In this document: one piece after another, positions 1 to 7,853 of the stretch
How positions within the stretch are numbered: the stretch's first letter is position 1
Layout of the letters: every line of letters starts with the position of its first letter
Source: Planctomycetaceae bacterium
Lineage (GTDB): Bacteria; Planctomycetota; Planctomycetia; Pirellulales; Pirellulaceae
Reading direction: 5' to 3'
NCBI GenBank assembly: GCA_012729315.1
Contig: JAAYDI010000108.1
Coordinates: 1 to 64,000, forward strand
Length of the DNA: 64,000 nucleotides
Notes under the pieces: generated by a model
Seen by the model: only the letters and a program-made list of their open reading frames with translations
What the model was told of the DNA's origin: nothing
Database searches by the model: none
Translations under genes and position numbers: made by a program

Positions 1-3000
1 CTCGCCCTGGTCCACGACGCTGATCTGCTTCTGCTGTGTGAAGTGCCGGGCCGGGTCCAACCCTCCGGCGAGACGCAGATCGACCGTGTGCCGGGTGTCT
101 TCCGGCAAGGTGACGGAGCGGCAGGCGATGTTCTGTGGATCGATGGCCACAACCCAGACGCGCTGGCAGGGGCCCAATGCCTGTCGATCGACGGCGATGC
201 AGCCGTTGTCGTCGGGCAGCAGATTCGCCAGCACGACGGCGCCGCGCGCCAGGAAATCGAGGTTAGCAGACTGCAGGAGTTCGGCGGGCGCCGTCTCGCC
301 GGCGGGAGGAGCAGCGAGTGCCGTCGGCGCGGGCGCCGACTCGGCGCCGAACGCGTCACCTTCCTCCGCCAGCTGCTGGCCCGTAGCCGTGCCGCGGATC
401 GCCCACGGATTGAGCAGCAGGCTCGGCCGCTCCAGCATATTGCCGGGATGCTTGGCCGCATACTTGCGATCGATGATGTACCGGTGCTCGTCCCCCAGCG
501 CGCGTCCGGCTGCATAATACGAGTCGCAGCCAGGCGGTGCATTCCGCCAGGGCTCCGGATCCCGGATGCGACCCAGATAGTCGCCGACCGCATACGCAGG
601 TTCGTAGCGGGTGGCGAAGACGTGGACACGCGCGAATGGGCTGGCATTGACCAGGTCGATGTTCAGCGCCGTGTCACTCACCTCCAGACGCTTGATCTGG
701 AGCGGTTTCTGGTTACGCAGCTCGAGATGCCGGCGGCTGCCCAGCACATGGGATGCCTGGACATCGCCCGCAGCGATCTGGATGCGGATCCGCACGCCGC
801 AGCGTTTGAGCGTGAGGTCATAGTCGCCGGCCGGCAGTCCAGAGATCACCAGCAGGCCGTCGGACAGCTTGAGTGCCTCGAAGCAGTCGGCGACATTCTG
901 GCCGCCGCGCACTTCCAGCAGGGACAAGTCGGCGCGCCGTGGTTCCGTGGCGTTGCCCGGATACGGCACCTCGACCGTCGCGCCTGCCGCGGCGTGCAGC
1001 ACGGCCGGGAACGAGTGCTGGTCTGCCCGCAGCTGCCAGGTGCGTGGCGTCTTCAGCGGGCCGGAGGCGGTCAGCTGATCCACGTCGGCCAGTGCGCCGA
1101 GCACTACTTGACCCTTGTCGGATGTCTGCAGATCGACCTCCACCGGGCGGCGGAAATCGCGATGCTTCAGCGCCACGTGTACTGCCTGGTACGGGCGCGG
1201 CTCGCCGTTCTTACCCAGCAGTTCCAGCACGTACTGGCCGGCGAAGTTCGTCAGGTGCAGGTCCTTGATTTCATCGGTCTGGTCGATGCCGTTGAGCTGG
1301 AACTCCTCCCCGACCACCAGGTCCACCTTCTTGCCCTGGCTCAGATTCTCGACTTTGGCGGTCAACCCGAAGTGGATCTTGCTCAGCCGCGGCGGCACCT
1401 GGAACTCGTGGACCGACTCGCAGTCTTCAGCCAGCTTGAAGTCTGCCACCTCCTTCCGCGTGGTCACGCCGTCCTGGTCGGTGGAGGTGATGGTGAGCCG
1501 TACATCTTCCAGCACGGTGAGGGTGACGGGCGTGCCGTTGACGCGCAGCGACGGGCGCACGAGCAGCTGGGCCGTCTTGCCCGCCAGGAGCGCTTCGCGG
1601 TCCACGTACATCCCGGCGGCCAGTTGATAGTCTTCTGCCTGGTGTTCGAACCAGGCGAGTGTCGACAGGCCCTGGTGGCTCAGAATGATCGGCTGCCGAC
1701 CGGGCTGGGCGGTGTAGGGGACGGCGAGCGTGCCGTCTTCGCCGGCGCGGTACTCGTGCCCGGCCAGCCACAGCGTGGCGTCTTTCAGCACCTGGTTGCG
1801 TTCGTCGAGGATCGTGAAAATGTGCCCGATCGTACTGTTCCGCAGCAGATAATGCAGTTGCCCCTTGCGGATCACGGCGCGACTGGTCTGGCCGTTGCCG
1901 ATGAAGTCGATCACATACACGCCCGGCCTGTCCAGCTCCGGAAACTCGAAGTGCCGTGCCACGCGACGCACGGCAGGTTCCTGGTATTCGAAGGTCTGTT
2001 CCGCGTTGGCCACCAGCCCGTCCAGGTTGATGTCCGCGCTCACCTCGCGCTGGTTCTGCTGATAATAGTTGAACGTATTGATCTCGTAGACCTTCACGAT
2101 CAAGGTCGCCACGTTCTTCACGTACAGATCCATGCGAAGCGGGTCGGCAGCGGCAAAGGTACGGCTGTTGGTGAAGGCGAAATCGAGATCCACCCGCTGT
2201 TTCAACGCCAGGTACTGTTCGGGCGGCAGCAGCGCCGCCCACTGCTCCGCGTCCCCCAGCCCGAACACGATCTTCGTCTCGGCGAACGTGTGCTTGAGGT
2301 AGGTGTCCTCCAGGTACACCTGATACGGCTCGTACGTCGTTTCGGTCAGGAAGAAGTGCTGCAGGTAACTGCGCACCAGCGGCTCGTCGTCTCCGACCGG
2401 CGGCAGACCGGTGACGTCTGCAAAATCAGCCTGGCAGTCCGCGGCGTACCGGCCGACCGACTCCTGCTCGATGTACTTGGGGTTCACATAGCTGGCGGTG
2501 CGCGGCAGGGCGATGTACGCCAGGAACCGCGGCTGGTCGTACACGCCGCGTTCCCGGTCCAGGAGCAGACGATGGTGCAGCACGTGCAGCTTGAGTGAGT
2601 TATGCACCGGCGCCAGACGCTCGACGAAGCTCCACAACCGGTCCAGATACGCCTGCCGCGCCGTGACGTCGTGCGGCAGGTCCACGTCGTCACTCGGACA
2701 CAACCGCGCCAGATAGACCTTGACGAACTCCGTCTGGTTCAACAGATCAGGCTGCAGTTTGAGACACTCGTCGAGCTGGGCCAGCAGCAGCTGGCGATGG
2801 ATCGGCAGCGAGCCGAAACCGCCACTGCCAGGCTGGCTCAGGTCGGCGACGATCAACGCGGGCAGTTGCGCAACATCGGGCCGCACCAGTCGCTCCAGCA
2901 GGTTGCGCCGCCGTTCGGCCGGCAGCTCGGTCTCCGCCAGCCAGTCCAAGGCGGCGTCTTCAAAGCCGTCGAGGTTCTGGAAGTTCTGCAGCGCATCCTG

Positions 3001-3450
3001 CATCAGACGCTCGCGGTCCAGCTGCGCCGCGTCCAGCTGCGCGGGGAGGTCGGGCCTGGCATCGAGCGACTGGCGCTGGTGATTGAACTGGAGATCAAGC
3101 GCCCGTTTCAGGAACTCCAGCGATGCATCGGGATGCTGAGGATAGGTGAGCAACGCCTGACGATACTGGATCTCGTACACGCGCGGCGTGTAACTGTGGC
3201 GCTGAATCCACGCCTGCAACAGCGGCTCGACCCGATCGTACTGTTCGAGGTTCTGATAGTACAGGCAGTGGTAGTAGTAAAAATCCTCCGTGCCACGGAC
3301 CAGTTGCTTCAACGCCTCCGCTCGGTCGGTCGCCAGTGCAAAGTCCTCGACATAGCCGATTTCATCCCCTCGCCCGCTCCGGGCCAGCGTGTTCAACACC
3401 ACGGCGCCCAGCACACTCAACAGCACTACGCCCAGTGCCCTGCATCTCAT
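1..3450 (-). CDS. Very large exported protein, possibly alpha-2-macroglobulin-like (partial, C-terminus outside window)
   Basis: Reading from an ATG at 3450 there are 1150 codons without a stop before the window edge, so the gene is 3'-truncated here. The start is preceded by a strong GGAGGAG ribosome site. The first 25 or so residues form a signal peptide (hydrophobic stretch GVVLLSVLGAVVL). Up to about residue 430 the protein is helical and charged, with many tyrosines and leucines and a TPR-like feel. After that it becomes beta-rich, with repeated segments such as LIVKVYEIN and RPGVYVIDFIGNG. These resemble the macroglobulin-like domains of bacterial alpha-2-macroglobulins, which act in the envelope as protease traps. 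No bait region or thioester motif (CxEQ) is seen, but it would lie downstream. The assignment is inference from composition and layout. A planctomycete-specific surface protein is equally possible. Confidence 0.72.
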   Translation of the reverse strand, partial: MRCRALGVVLLSVLGAVVLNTLARSGRGDEIGYVEDFALATDRAEALKQLVRGTEDFYYYHCLYYQNLEQYDRVEPLLQAWIQRHSYTPRVYEIQYRQALLTYPQHPDASLEFLKRALDLQFNHQRQSLDARPDLPAQLDAAQLDRERLMQDALQNFQNLDGFEDAALDWLAETELPAERRRNLLERLVRPDVAQLPALIVADLSQPGSGGFGSLPIHRQLLLAQLDECLKLQPDLLNQTEFVKVYLARLCPSDDVDLPHDVTARQAYLDRLWSFVERLAPVHNSLKLHVLHHRLLLDRERGVYDQPRFLAYIALPRTASYVNPKYIEQESVGRYAADCQADFADVTGLPPVGDDEPLVRSYLQHFFLTETTYEPYQVYLEDTYLKHTFAETKIVFGLGDAEQWAALLPPEQYLALKQRVDLDFAFTNSRTFAAADPLRMDLYVKNVATLIVKVYEINTFNYYQQNQREVSADINLDGLVANAEQTFEYQEPAVRRVARHFEFPELDRPGVYVIDFIGNGQTSRAVIRKGQLHYLLRNSTIGHIFTILDERNQVLKDATLWLAGHEYRAGEDGTLAVPYTAQPGRQPIILSHQGLSTLAWFEHQAEDYQLAAGMYVDREALLAGKTAQLLVRPSLRVNGTPVTLTVLEDVRLTITSTDQDGVTTRKEVADFKLAEDCESVHEFQVPPRLSKIHFGLTAKVENLSQGKKVDLVVGEEFQLNGIDQTDEIKDLHLTNFAGQYVLELLGKNGEPRPYQAVHVALKHRDFRRPVEVDLQTSDKGQVVLGALADVDQLTASGPLKTPRTWQLRADQHSFPAVLHAAAGATVEVPYPGNATEPRRADLSLLEVRGGQNVADCFEALKLSDGLLVISGLPAGDYDLTLKRCGVRIRIQIAAGDVQASHVLGSRRHLELRNQKPLQIKRLEVSDTALNIDLVNASPFARVHVFATRYEPAYAVGDYLGRIRDPEPWRNAPPGCDSYYAAGRALGDEHRYIIDRKYAAKHPGNMLERPSLLLNPWAIRGTATGQQLAEEGDAFGAESAPAPTALAAPPAGETAPAELLQSANLDFLARGAVVLANLLPDDNGCIAVDRQALGPCQRVWVVAIDPQNIACRSVTLPEDTRHTVDLRLAGGLDPARHFTQQKQISVVDQGE

Positions 3451-3774
3451 GACAGGATCTCCTCCGTTTCTGCTGCCGCTGCCGGCCAGACGTGGACTGA
3501 TACCGTGCCACGCACCCGACCTCTTCAACGACCCCGCCGTTTAACTACCCCTGAAATGGTACGATGCGATTCCCCGCGCTGGTAACAAACGAGGCTCGAA
3601 CGAGGCACGATTGTCGCGGATTAGACGATCGCAGGGGGTGGAAAGTTCCCTGCGGCACCCGCAAGATGGCTGGCACCAGCCCACCACGGTATATCAGCGG
3701 CATCGCCGCAGTCGCTGCGGGGCCGGTTCGCGACCGCGCGGGGCCTATACCGCTCCCGTTCCCTGCGTGCCGGG
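3451..3774. other. Intergenic region between two minus-strand genes
   Basis: These 324 bp separate the end of a methyltransferase gene from the start of the large exported protein. The only clear element is the GGAGGAG ribosome site of the latter (about 3456-3464). The first part presumably holds its promoter, but no convincing -35/-10 pair or sigma-54 box was found. Confidence 0.4.
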
Positions 3775-4437
3775 TCACGCTTGCGGCTTGCGGGCGGACC
3801 AGGTCCAGTGCCGATCGCTGGTGGCTTGAACGGTGCCCGGCTCGAACCCGATGGCGGCTACTGCAGCTCGCATCTCGTCCAGGCTCAGTGCCGCCTGCAG
3901 GGACTGCCGGAACAACTGCTGCTGGTCATTGCCGTCACCGGCGTACGTGCCGACCAGCGTCTCGAGCGTTTCGGTGTCTACGGGGCGCAGCAGGTCGCGA
4001 AAGAAGAGCCAGCCCTCGGGCGCGGTTACCCGGAGCGATTCGTAAAGCACCTCCAGGGGATCGGCGAATTGGTGCAGCGTGCCGTTGCACATGACCAGGT
4101 CGAACATGCCGTCGCGATAGAGCATCGCTTTGGCATCCGACCGGTCCAGCTGGATGCGCCCGATCATACTGGCGATCTCGATGCGGTAGCGGGCTTGCTC
4201 GAGCATGGCGGTGGACAGGTCGGAGGCCATCACGCGACAGGTTGCCACCTGCCGGCAGAGCTCGACCGGGATCAGCGCTGTGCCCGTGCCCACATCGAGC
4301 ACGTCTTTCGGCTCCGGGTAGACCTCCAGAAGGTCTGCGACGAACCGGCTGTTCACCGTCCGATAGTCCATCTCGTCGTACTGCCGCGCCTCGTCGGAGC
4401 GGCTCATCAATTCCGTTTCCAGGATGCGGGGAAGCAT
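3775..4437 (-). CDS. Class I SAM-dependent methyltransferase
   Basis: This 220-residue protein carries the SAM-binding motif I VLDVGTGTALIPVEL, an acidic strand-2 end (MASDLS) and the motif-IV-like FDLVMCNGTLHQF, so it should adopt the Rossmann fold and transfer a methyl group from SAM. The substrate cannot be told. The open frame extends upstream to a TTG/ATG pair at 4524-4527. The start at 4437 (MLPRILETELM) is preferred because the extra 30 residues are an unrelated hydrophobic stretch, and related planctomycete proteins, as I recall them, begin with a similar RILE-E-M segment. Neither start has a good ribosome site. It stands alone, downstream (on the minus strand) of the 4438-4847 spacer. 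Confidence 0.82.
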   Translation of the reverse strand: MLPRILETELMSRSDEARQYDEMDYRTVNSRFVADLLEVYPEPKDVLDVGTGTALIPVELCRQVATCRVMASDLSTAMLEQARYRIEIASMIGRIQLDRSDAKAMLYRDGMFDLVMCNGTLHQFADPLEVLYESLRVTAPEGWLFFRDLLRPVDTETLETLVGTYAGDGNDQQQLFRQSLQAALSLDEMRAAVAAIGFEPGTVQATSDRHWTWSARKPQA

Positions 4438-4847
4438 GTACTGCAGGGCAATAATTGTAGGAAAGTGAAAGACACCGGCCAACAGCCCGACCATCAGCAG
4501 CAGGTCGGCGACGTTGCCTAACATCAAGCCGAAGAAGGCGTTTGCGTCGCCCGGGGCTGCCCATGGAGGGAGTTATCTCGACACGGCCAGTCCGTCGGCA
4601 TGGGTTTTGCAGTCAGTAATGACCGTTCAGCCATTACCGTTCAGCCATGACTGTTCAGTCGTGGCCGTGAGTGTAAGACGGCTTCCGGCGCGTGTCAAAT
4701 CCCCCGCAAATTCTGGCGGGACAAATCCTTCGCCAAACCGGGCTTCTCATGTTACCATGGGGGGAATTGCGCCGAGGCCGCTCGCCCACCGCGATCTGAA
4801 CCAAGCTGAATCTCTTCGAACTTTCCCTTGCGGACTGCGTACAAAAC
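4438..4847. other. Divergent intergenic region with a short tandem repeat
   Basis: This spacer separates the methyltransferase (minus) from the ECF sigma gene (plus) and must hold both promoters. Apart from the 14-bp tandem repeat annotated separately, nothing is recognised. Confidence 0.4.
4622..4663. repeat. 14-bp tandem repeat, three copies
   Basis: Two copies differ only at their last base (ACCGTTCAGCCATT and ACCGTTCAGCCATG). A third, ACTGTTCAGTCGTG, is diverged. They sit head to tail about 185 bp before the ECF sigma start. They could be direct-repeat binding sites for a regulator or simply slippage products. Confidence 0.8.
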
Positions 4848-5492
4848 ATGACGGAAAGCATCTCGACCAGAATGGATTGTGCTCCACAGCAGGATTGCCA
4901 TGAGAGCGATGAGCAGCTGTTGGTGCGGTACCGGCAGACGGGGCGCCGTGAGTTGTTTGCGGAACTGGTCGGCCGGTACGAACGCGAGCTGTTCAACTAC
5001 CTGCGGCGCTACCTGGGTGACACCGGGATGGCCGAGGATGCCTTCCAGGCCACATTCCTGCAGGTGCATCTGAAGTGCGATCAATTTGAGGAGGGCCGCC
5101 GATTTCGGCCGTGGCTCTACACGATCGCGACGAATCAGGCGATCGACGCGCAGCGGCGCAACAAGCGGCACCGCATGATCAGCCTGGACCGGGTGAGTGC
5201 CTACAACGACAGCGAGGAAGTGGGGAAGCTCGTCGACTTGCTGGTCAGTGACGATGGAAATCCGTTTGACCACGTGACGGAGTACGAACGAGGCGAGTGG
5301 GTGCGTGAGGCACTCGATGAGCTGTCTGATCAGATGCGGGGCGTAGTGCATTTGGTATATTATGAAGGCATGACGTATCGGGAAGCGGCAGACGTGCTGG
5401 CGATTCCTGTCGGGACGGTCAAGAGCCGCCTGCATTCGGCGATCGCGAAGTTGAATGCGTTTTGGACGCGAGCACGCGTGCAACCTAAGTGA
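4848..5492 (+). CDS. ECF-type RNA polymerase sigma factor
   Basis: The 214-residue protein has sigma region 2 at about residues 35-100 (LVGRYERELFNYLRRYLGD, then EDAFQATFLQVH and FRPWLYTIATNQAID) and region 4 at about 145-205 (LSDQMRGVVHLVYYEGMTY followed by the helix-turn-helix AADVLAIPVGTVKSRLHSA). Regions 1 and 3 are absent, as in ECF sigmas. It would direct RNA polymerase to a specific promoter set in response to an envelope signal. Its partner is the membrane protein starting 9 bp after its stop, an arrangement usual for sigma/anti-sigma operons. The ribosome site before the ATG is weak. Confidence 0.93.
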   Translation: MTESISTRMDCAPQQDCHESDEQLLVRYRQTGRRELFAELVGRYERELFNYLRRYLGDTGMAEDAFQATFLQVHLKCDQFEEGRRFRPWLYTIATNQAIDAQRRNKRHRMISLDRVSAYNDSEEVGKLVDLLVSDDGNPFDHVTEYERGEWVREALDELSDQMRGVVHLVYYEGMTYREAADVLAIPVGTVKSRLHSAIAKLNAFWTRARVQPK

Positions 5493-5501
5493 CATCGGTA
5501 C

Positions 5502-6536
5502 ATGCACGAAGATTTGCTGGGTTATCTGTTGGGTGCCTTGAGTGCGGAGGAGCAGTGCCGCATTGAGTCGGAGCTGGCGCGGAATCCCCAGCTGCGGGCA
5601 GAGCTGGAACGGCTGCGGCGGTGCCTCGAACCGCTGGCGGACCTGCCGGAGGCGGCCGATGCGGATCCGCCGGCGGGTCTGACGGATCGCGTGTGGGCAG
5701 CGATCGACGCCCAGGAGGCCGTGTATCGCCCGGCGCCCGCCAGCCTGGCAGCGGCCCGCGCGGCGGTCGGCGTGCGGTTGCAGCACTATTCGATCTTTGA
5801 CAGCATCGCGCTGGCGCTGATCGTGCTGACCGCTTTCACCTTGATTCTGCCGGCGCTGGTCAACAGCCGTTATCAGGCGCGAAAAATCGCCTGCCAGGAC
5901 CGGCTCCGCGTGCTGGGCGAGGGGCTGCTGACCTACAGCACGCGCAATGCCGGCCAGCGGTTCCCGCTGGTCCCCATCTCGGGCAGCCGCTCGTTTGCCG
6001 GTGTCTTCGCACCGATCCTGTTCGAGTACGAGATGGTTGGGCCGGACGGCACGCAGGTGGTCTGCCCGGGCTCGGAACTGGCCACCGAGTTGGCCGTCAA
6101 CGACAGCAGCTGGTCTGTGCCGACGCTGCAGGAGATCGACCGGGCCGAACGCCTCGCGCTGCGGCAACTGCAGAGTCGCGCCGCGGGCAGCTACGCCTAT
6201 TGCGTGGGCTATCTGGAGGACGGCCACATACAGGCTGTCCGGAACCGGTCGCGGGCGAATTACGCCCTGCTGTCCGACGCGCCCAGCTACTACCTGCCGG
6301 GCCGGCTGAGCGCCAACCATGGCGGCCGAGGGCAGAACGTCTACTTCGAGGACGGCCACTACGCGTTCGTCACCGACCTGCGGGTCATGGCCGGTGCCGA
6401 CGACCCGCTGCGCAACCGGGATGGCTTTGCCGAGGCCGGCCTGGATCCGTTTGACTCCGTCGTGCTCCCGAGCGGCATGCGGCCGATCGTGGATCCGAGC
6501 GAGATGGTCCCGTTCATTGGGCCGCAGCGGCGGTAG
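5502..6536 (+). CDS. Transmembrane anti-sigma-like protein with pseudopilin-like outer domain
   Basis: This 344-residue protein is encoded 9 bp after the ECF sigma gene. Residues 1-70 (MHEDLLGYLLGALSAEEQ and following) look like an anti-sigma N-terminus without the Cys/His zinc motif. Residues 99-121 form one transmembrane helix (LALIVLTAFTLILPALV). Directly after it comes NSRYQARKIACQDRLRVLGE, which resembles the segment that follows the helix in DUF1559 pseudopilins. Near residue 273 is NHGGRGQNVYFEDGHYAF, close to the H-x9-DG end motif of that family, with ten residues between H and DG. So the cytoplasmic part would hold the sigma factor and the outer part would be a pseudopilin-like sensor. 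The role is inferred from context and was not recognised as a named family. Confidence 0.75.
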   Translation: MHEDLLGYLLGALSAEEQCRIESELARNPQLRAELERLRRCLEPLADLPEAADADPPAGLTDRVWAAIDAQEAVYRPAPASLAAARAAVGVRLQHYSIFDSIALALIVLTAFTLILPALVNSRYQARKIACQDRLRVLGEGLLTYSTRNAGQRFPLVPISGSRSFAGVFAPILFEYEMVGPDGTQVVCPGSELATELAVNDSSWSVPTLQEIDRAERLALRQLQSRAAGSYAYCVGYLEDGHIQAVRNRSRANYALLSDAPSYYLPGRLSANHGGRGQNVYFEDGHYAFVTDLRVMAGADDPLRNRDGFAEAGLDPFDSVVLPSGMRPIVDPSEMVPFIGPQRR

Positions 6537-6966
6537 CTGCCCGGCACCGGGCCCGCCACAGTGTTGCTCGTTGGCCACACGCGCCCAACTGGGTGTGTTG
6601 GGATTTGCCCACGTCCGGATCAGCGCCGGCTCCCGACGCCGCCCGACCGCACCACACCGAAGTCTCATGGCCATAATCGGTTATGGCGCGAGTCGCGGCG
6701 ACCTCTCAGACGCCGCTCCGAGGCGGCATCCGCTTTGCACCTGTATGCTGCCTGCGGGTCGGGTCAACTGCTGGCCACCCAACCTGTCCGCTCCCTTGCT
6801 CCCCAGCTCCCCGCGGCAGGTCCGGTGGCGTCCCGCAGGCCAGCTCCTGCAGCGCGAGCCCTGGTCCCCTCGGGCTCCCGCTGCAGGCGACGGCCGACAC
6901 AGTCGCCGGCGCGGGCCGGCCGCAGAACGCCTGTGCCGGCGACCGTTTCTCCGAAAGGACGGAAAC
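6537..6966. other. Intergenic region, nothing recognised
   Basis: This 430-bp GC-rich spacer precedes the unknown gene at 6967. An open frame runs through it in phase with that gene, but its codon content is unlike the gene proper. A good ribosome site (AGGA at 6956-6959) sits just before 6967, so the spacer is read as non-coding. Confidence 0.4.
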
Positions 6967-7761
6967 ATGCATGTCCGCGAACTGGTCGAACTGGGAGCCC
7001 TGGTGGCAGCGCACGGAACGGTCTGCATCCAGCGCACCAGCCTGCTCACGGAGCGACATCTGAAACAGTACTGGGTGGCCTCGCGCTGCCGGCTCGATCG
7101 CTGGGCACGGGCCACGCAGTCGTTCACCCAGTGCACGCCGGCCGCCGCCGCTGGCGAACGGCCGCGCATGCGCGGATTGATCCAGGAGATTCTGGGCAGT
7201 GAACTGCTGACACGCACGTGGAGCGCCGTGGCCTGCGGCTATGACCGGTTGCACAACTGCGGTTTTCTGGAGCCCGTCGTGCGGAGCATCCTGAAAGGGC
7301 ATCTCGAGGCGCGGCACCGCGCGCTGCGACTGATCGTCGGAGAGCACGGCTTCCCGGCGGAGGAAGGCATGGTCCTCAATCGCCTGCGCCGGCATACAGA
7401 ACGCTGGACCGATATGCTGTTGGGGTACCTGGTCCCCGAGCAGGACATTACGGAGTTCGCCTTCAGCGCGCAGCGGGCGCGGGATTTCGCCCTGGACCTC
7501 CGCGACGAAGAGCACGACCTGCCGGGCGATCAGCCCTGGCAACTGATCATCGCGTCGCTGCGCTCTACGTTCGCCCGGGGGCTGTCCGAGGACAGCCCGA
7601 ACCGGGATCTCAACCGGCGCATCGCCAGCAGCATTCTCGCCTGCTTCCGCAGCGAGTTATTTGACACCGCCGGGCTGCTCGAATCGCAGTGGGTCCTGCG
7701 ACTCGGGCAGATCGCCGACGATACGGAACACCTGGTGGATGATTTGCTGCAGATGGAGTAA
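6967..7761 (+). CDS. Conserved-looking protein of unknown function
   Basis: This is a soluble, helix-rich 264-residue protein. The ATG at 6967 is chosen because AAAGGA lies 7 bp upstream, although the frame is open further 5'. The protein has no signal peptide, no transmembrane segment and no motif I recognise. It is rich in Arg, Leu and Glu, with HTERWTDMLLGYLVPEQDI near the middle and an acidic C-terminus (DDTEHLVDDLLQME). It stands alone between the sigma operon and the convergent peptide-transporter operon. It is judged real because of its ribosome site, even codon use and plausible composition. Confidence 0.7.
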   Translation: MHVRELVELGALVAAHGTVCIQRTSLLTERHLKQYWVASRCRLDRWARATQSFTQCTPAAAAGERPRMRGLIQEILGSELLTRTWSAVACGYDRLHNCGFLEPVVRSILKGHLEARHRALRLIVGEHGFPAEEGMVLNRLRRHTERWTDMLLGYLVPEQDITEFAFSAQRARDFALDLRDEEHDLPGDQPWQLIIASLRSTFARGLSEDSPNRDLNRRIASSILACFRSELFDTAGLLESQWVLRLGQIADDTEHLVDDLLQME

Positions 7762-7853
7762 TCGCCGTCCGGCAGCAACTCAGATCCGGCACCAGCGCAC
7801 TCCGCGCGCCCTCCCTCACGAAGCAGGGGACACCGCACCACCGTCGCCCCGTC

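Noticed and set aside
43-2598. Long open frame on the plus strand opposite the large exported protein
   Set aside because: It is a GC-driven shadow: the protein is Arg/Gln/Val-rich without motifs, and the minus-strand frame has a signal peptide, a ribosome site and protein-like composition.
4752-6674. Long minus-strand open frame opposite the ECF sigma and anti-sigma genes
   Set aside because: The plus-strand genes show clear sigma regions 2 and 4 and a membrane helix. The minus frame is low-complexity Arg/Gln-rich sequence.
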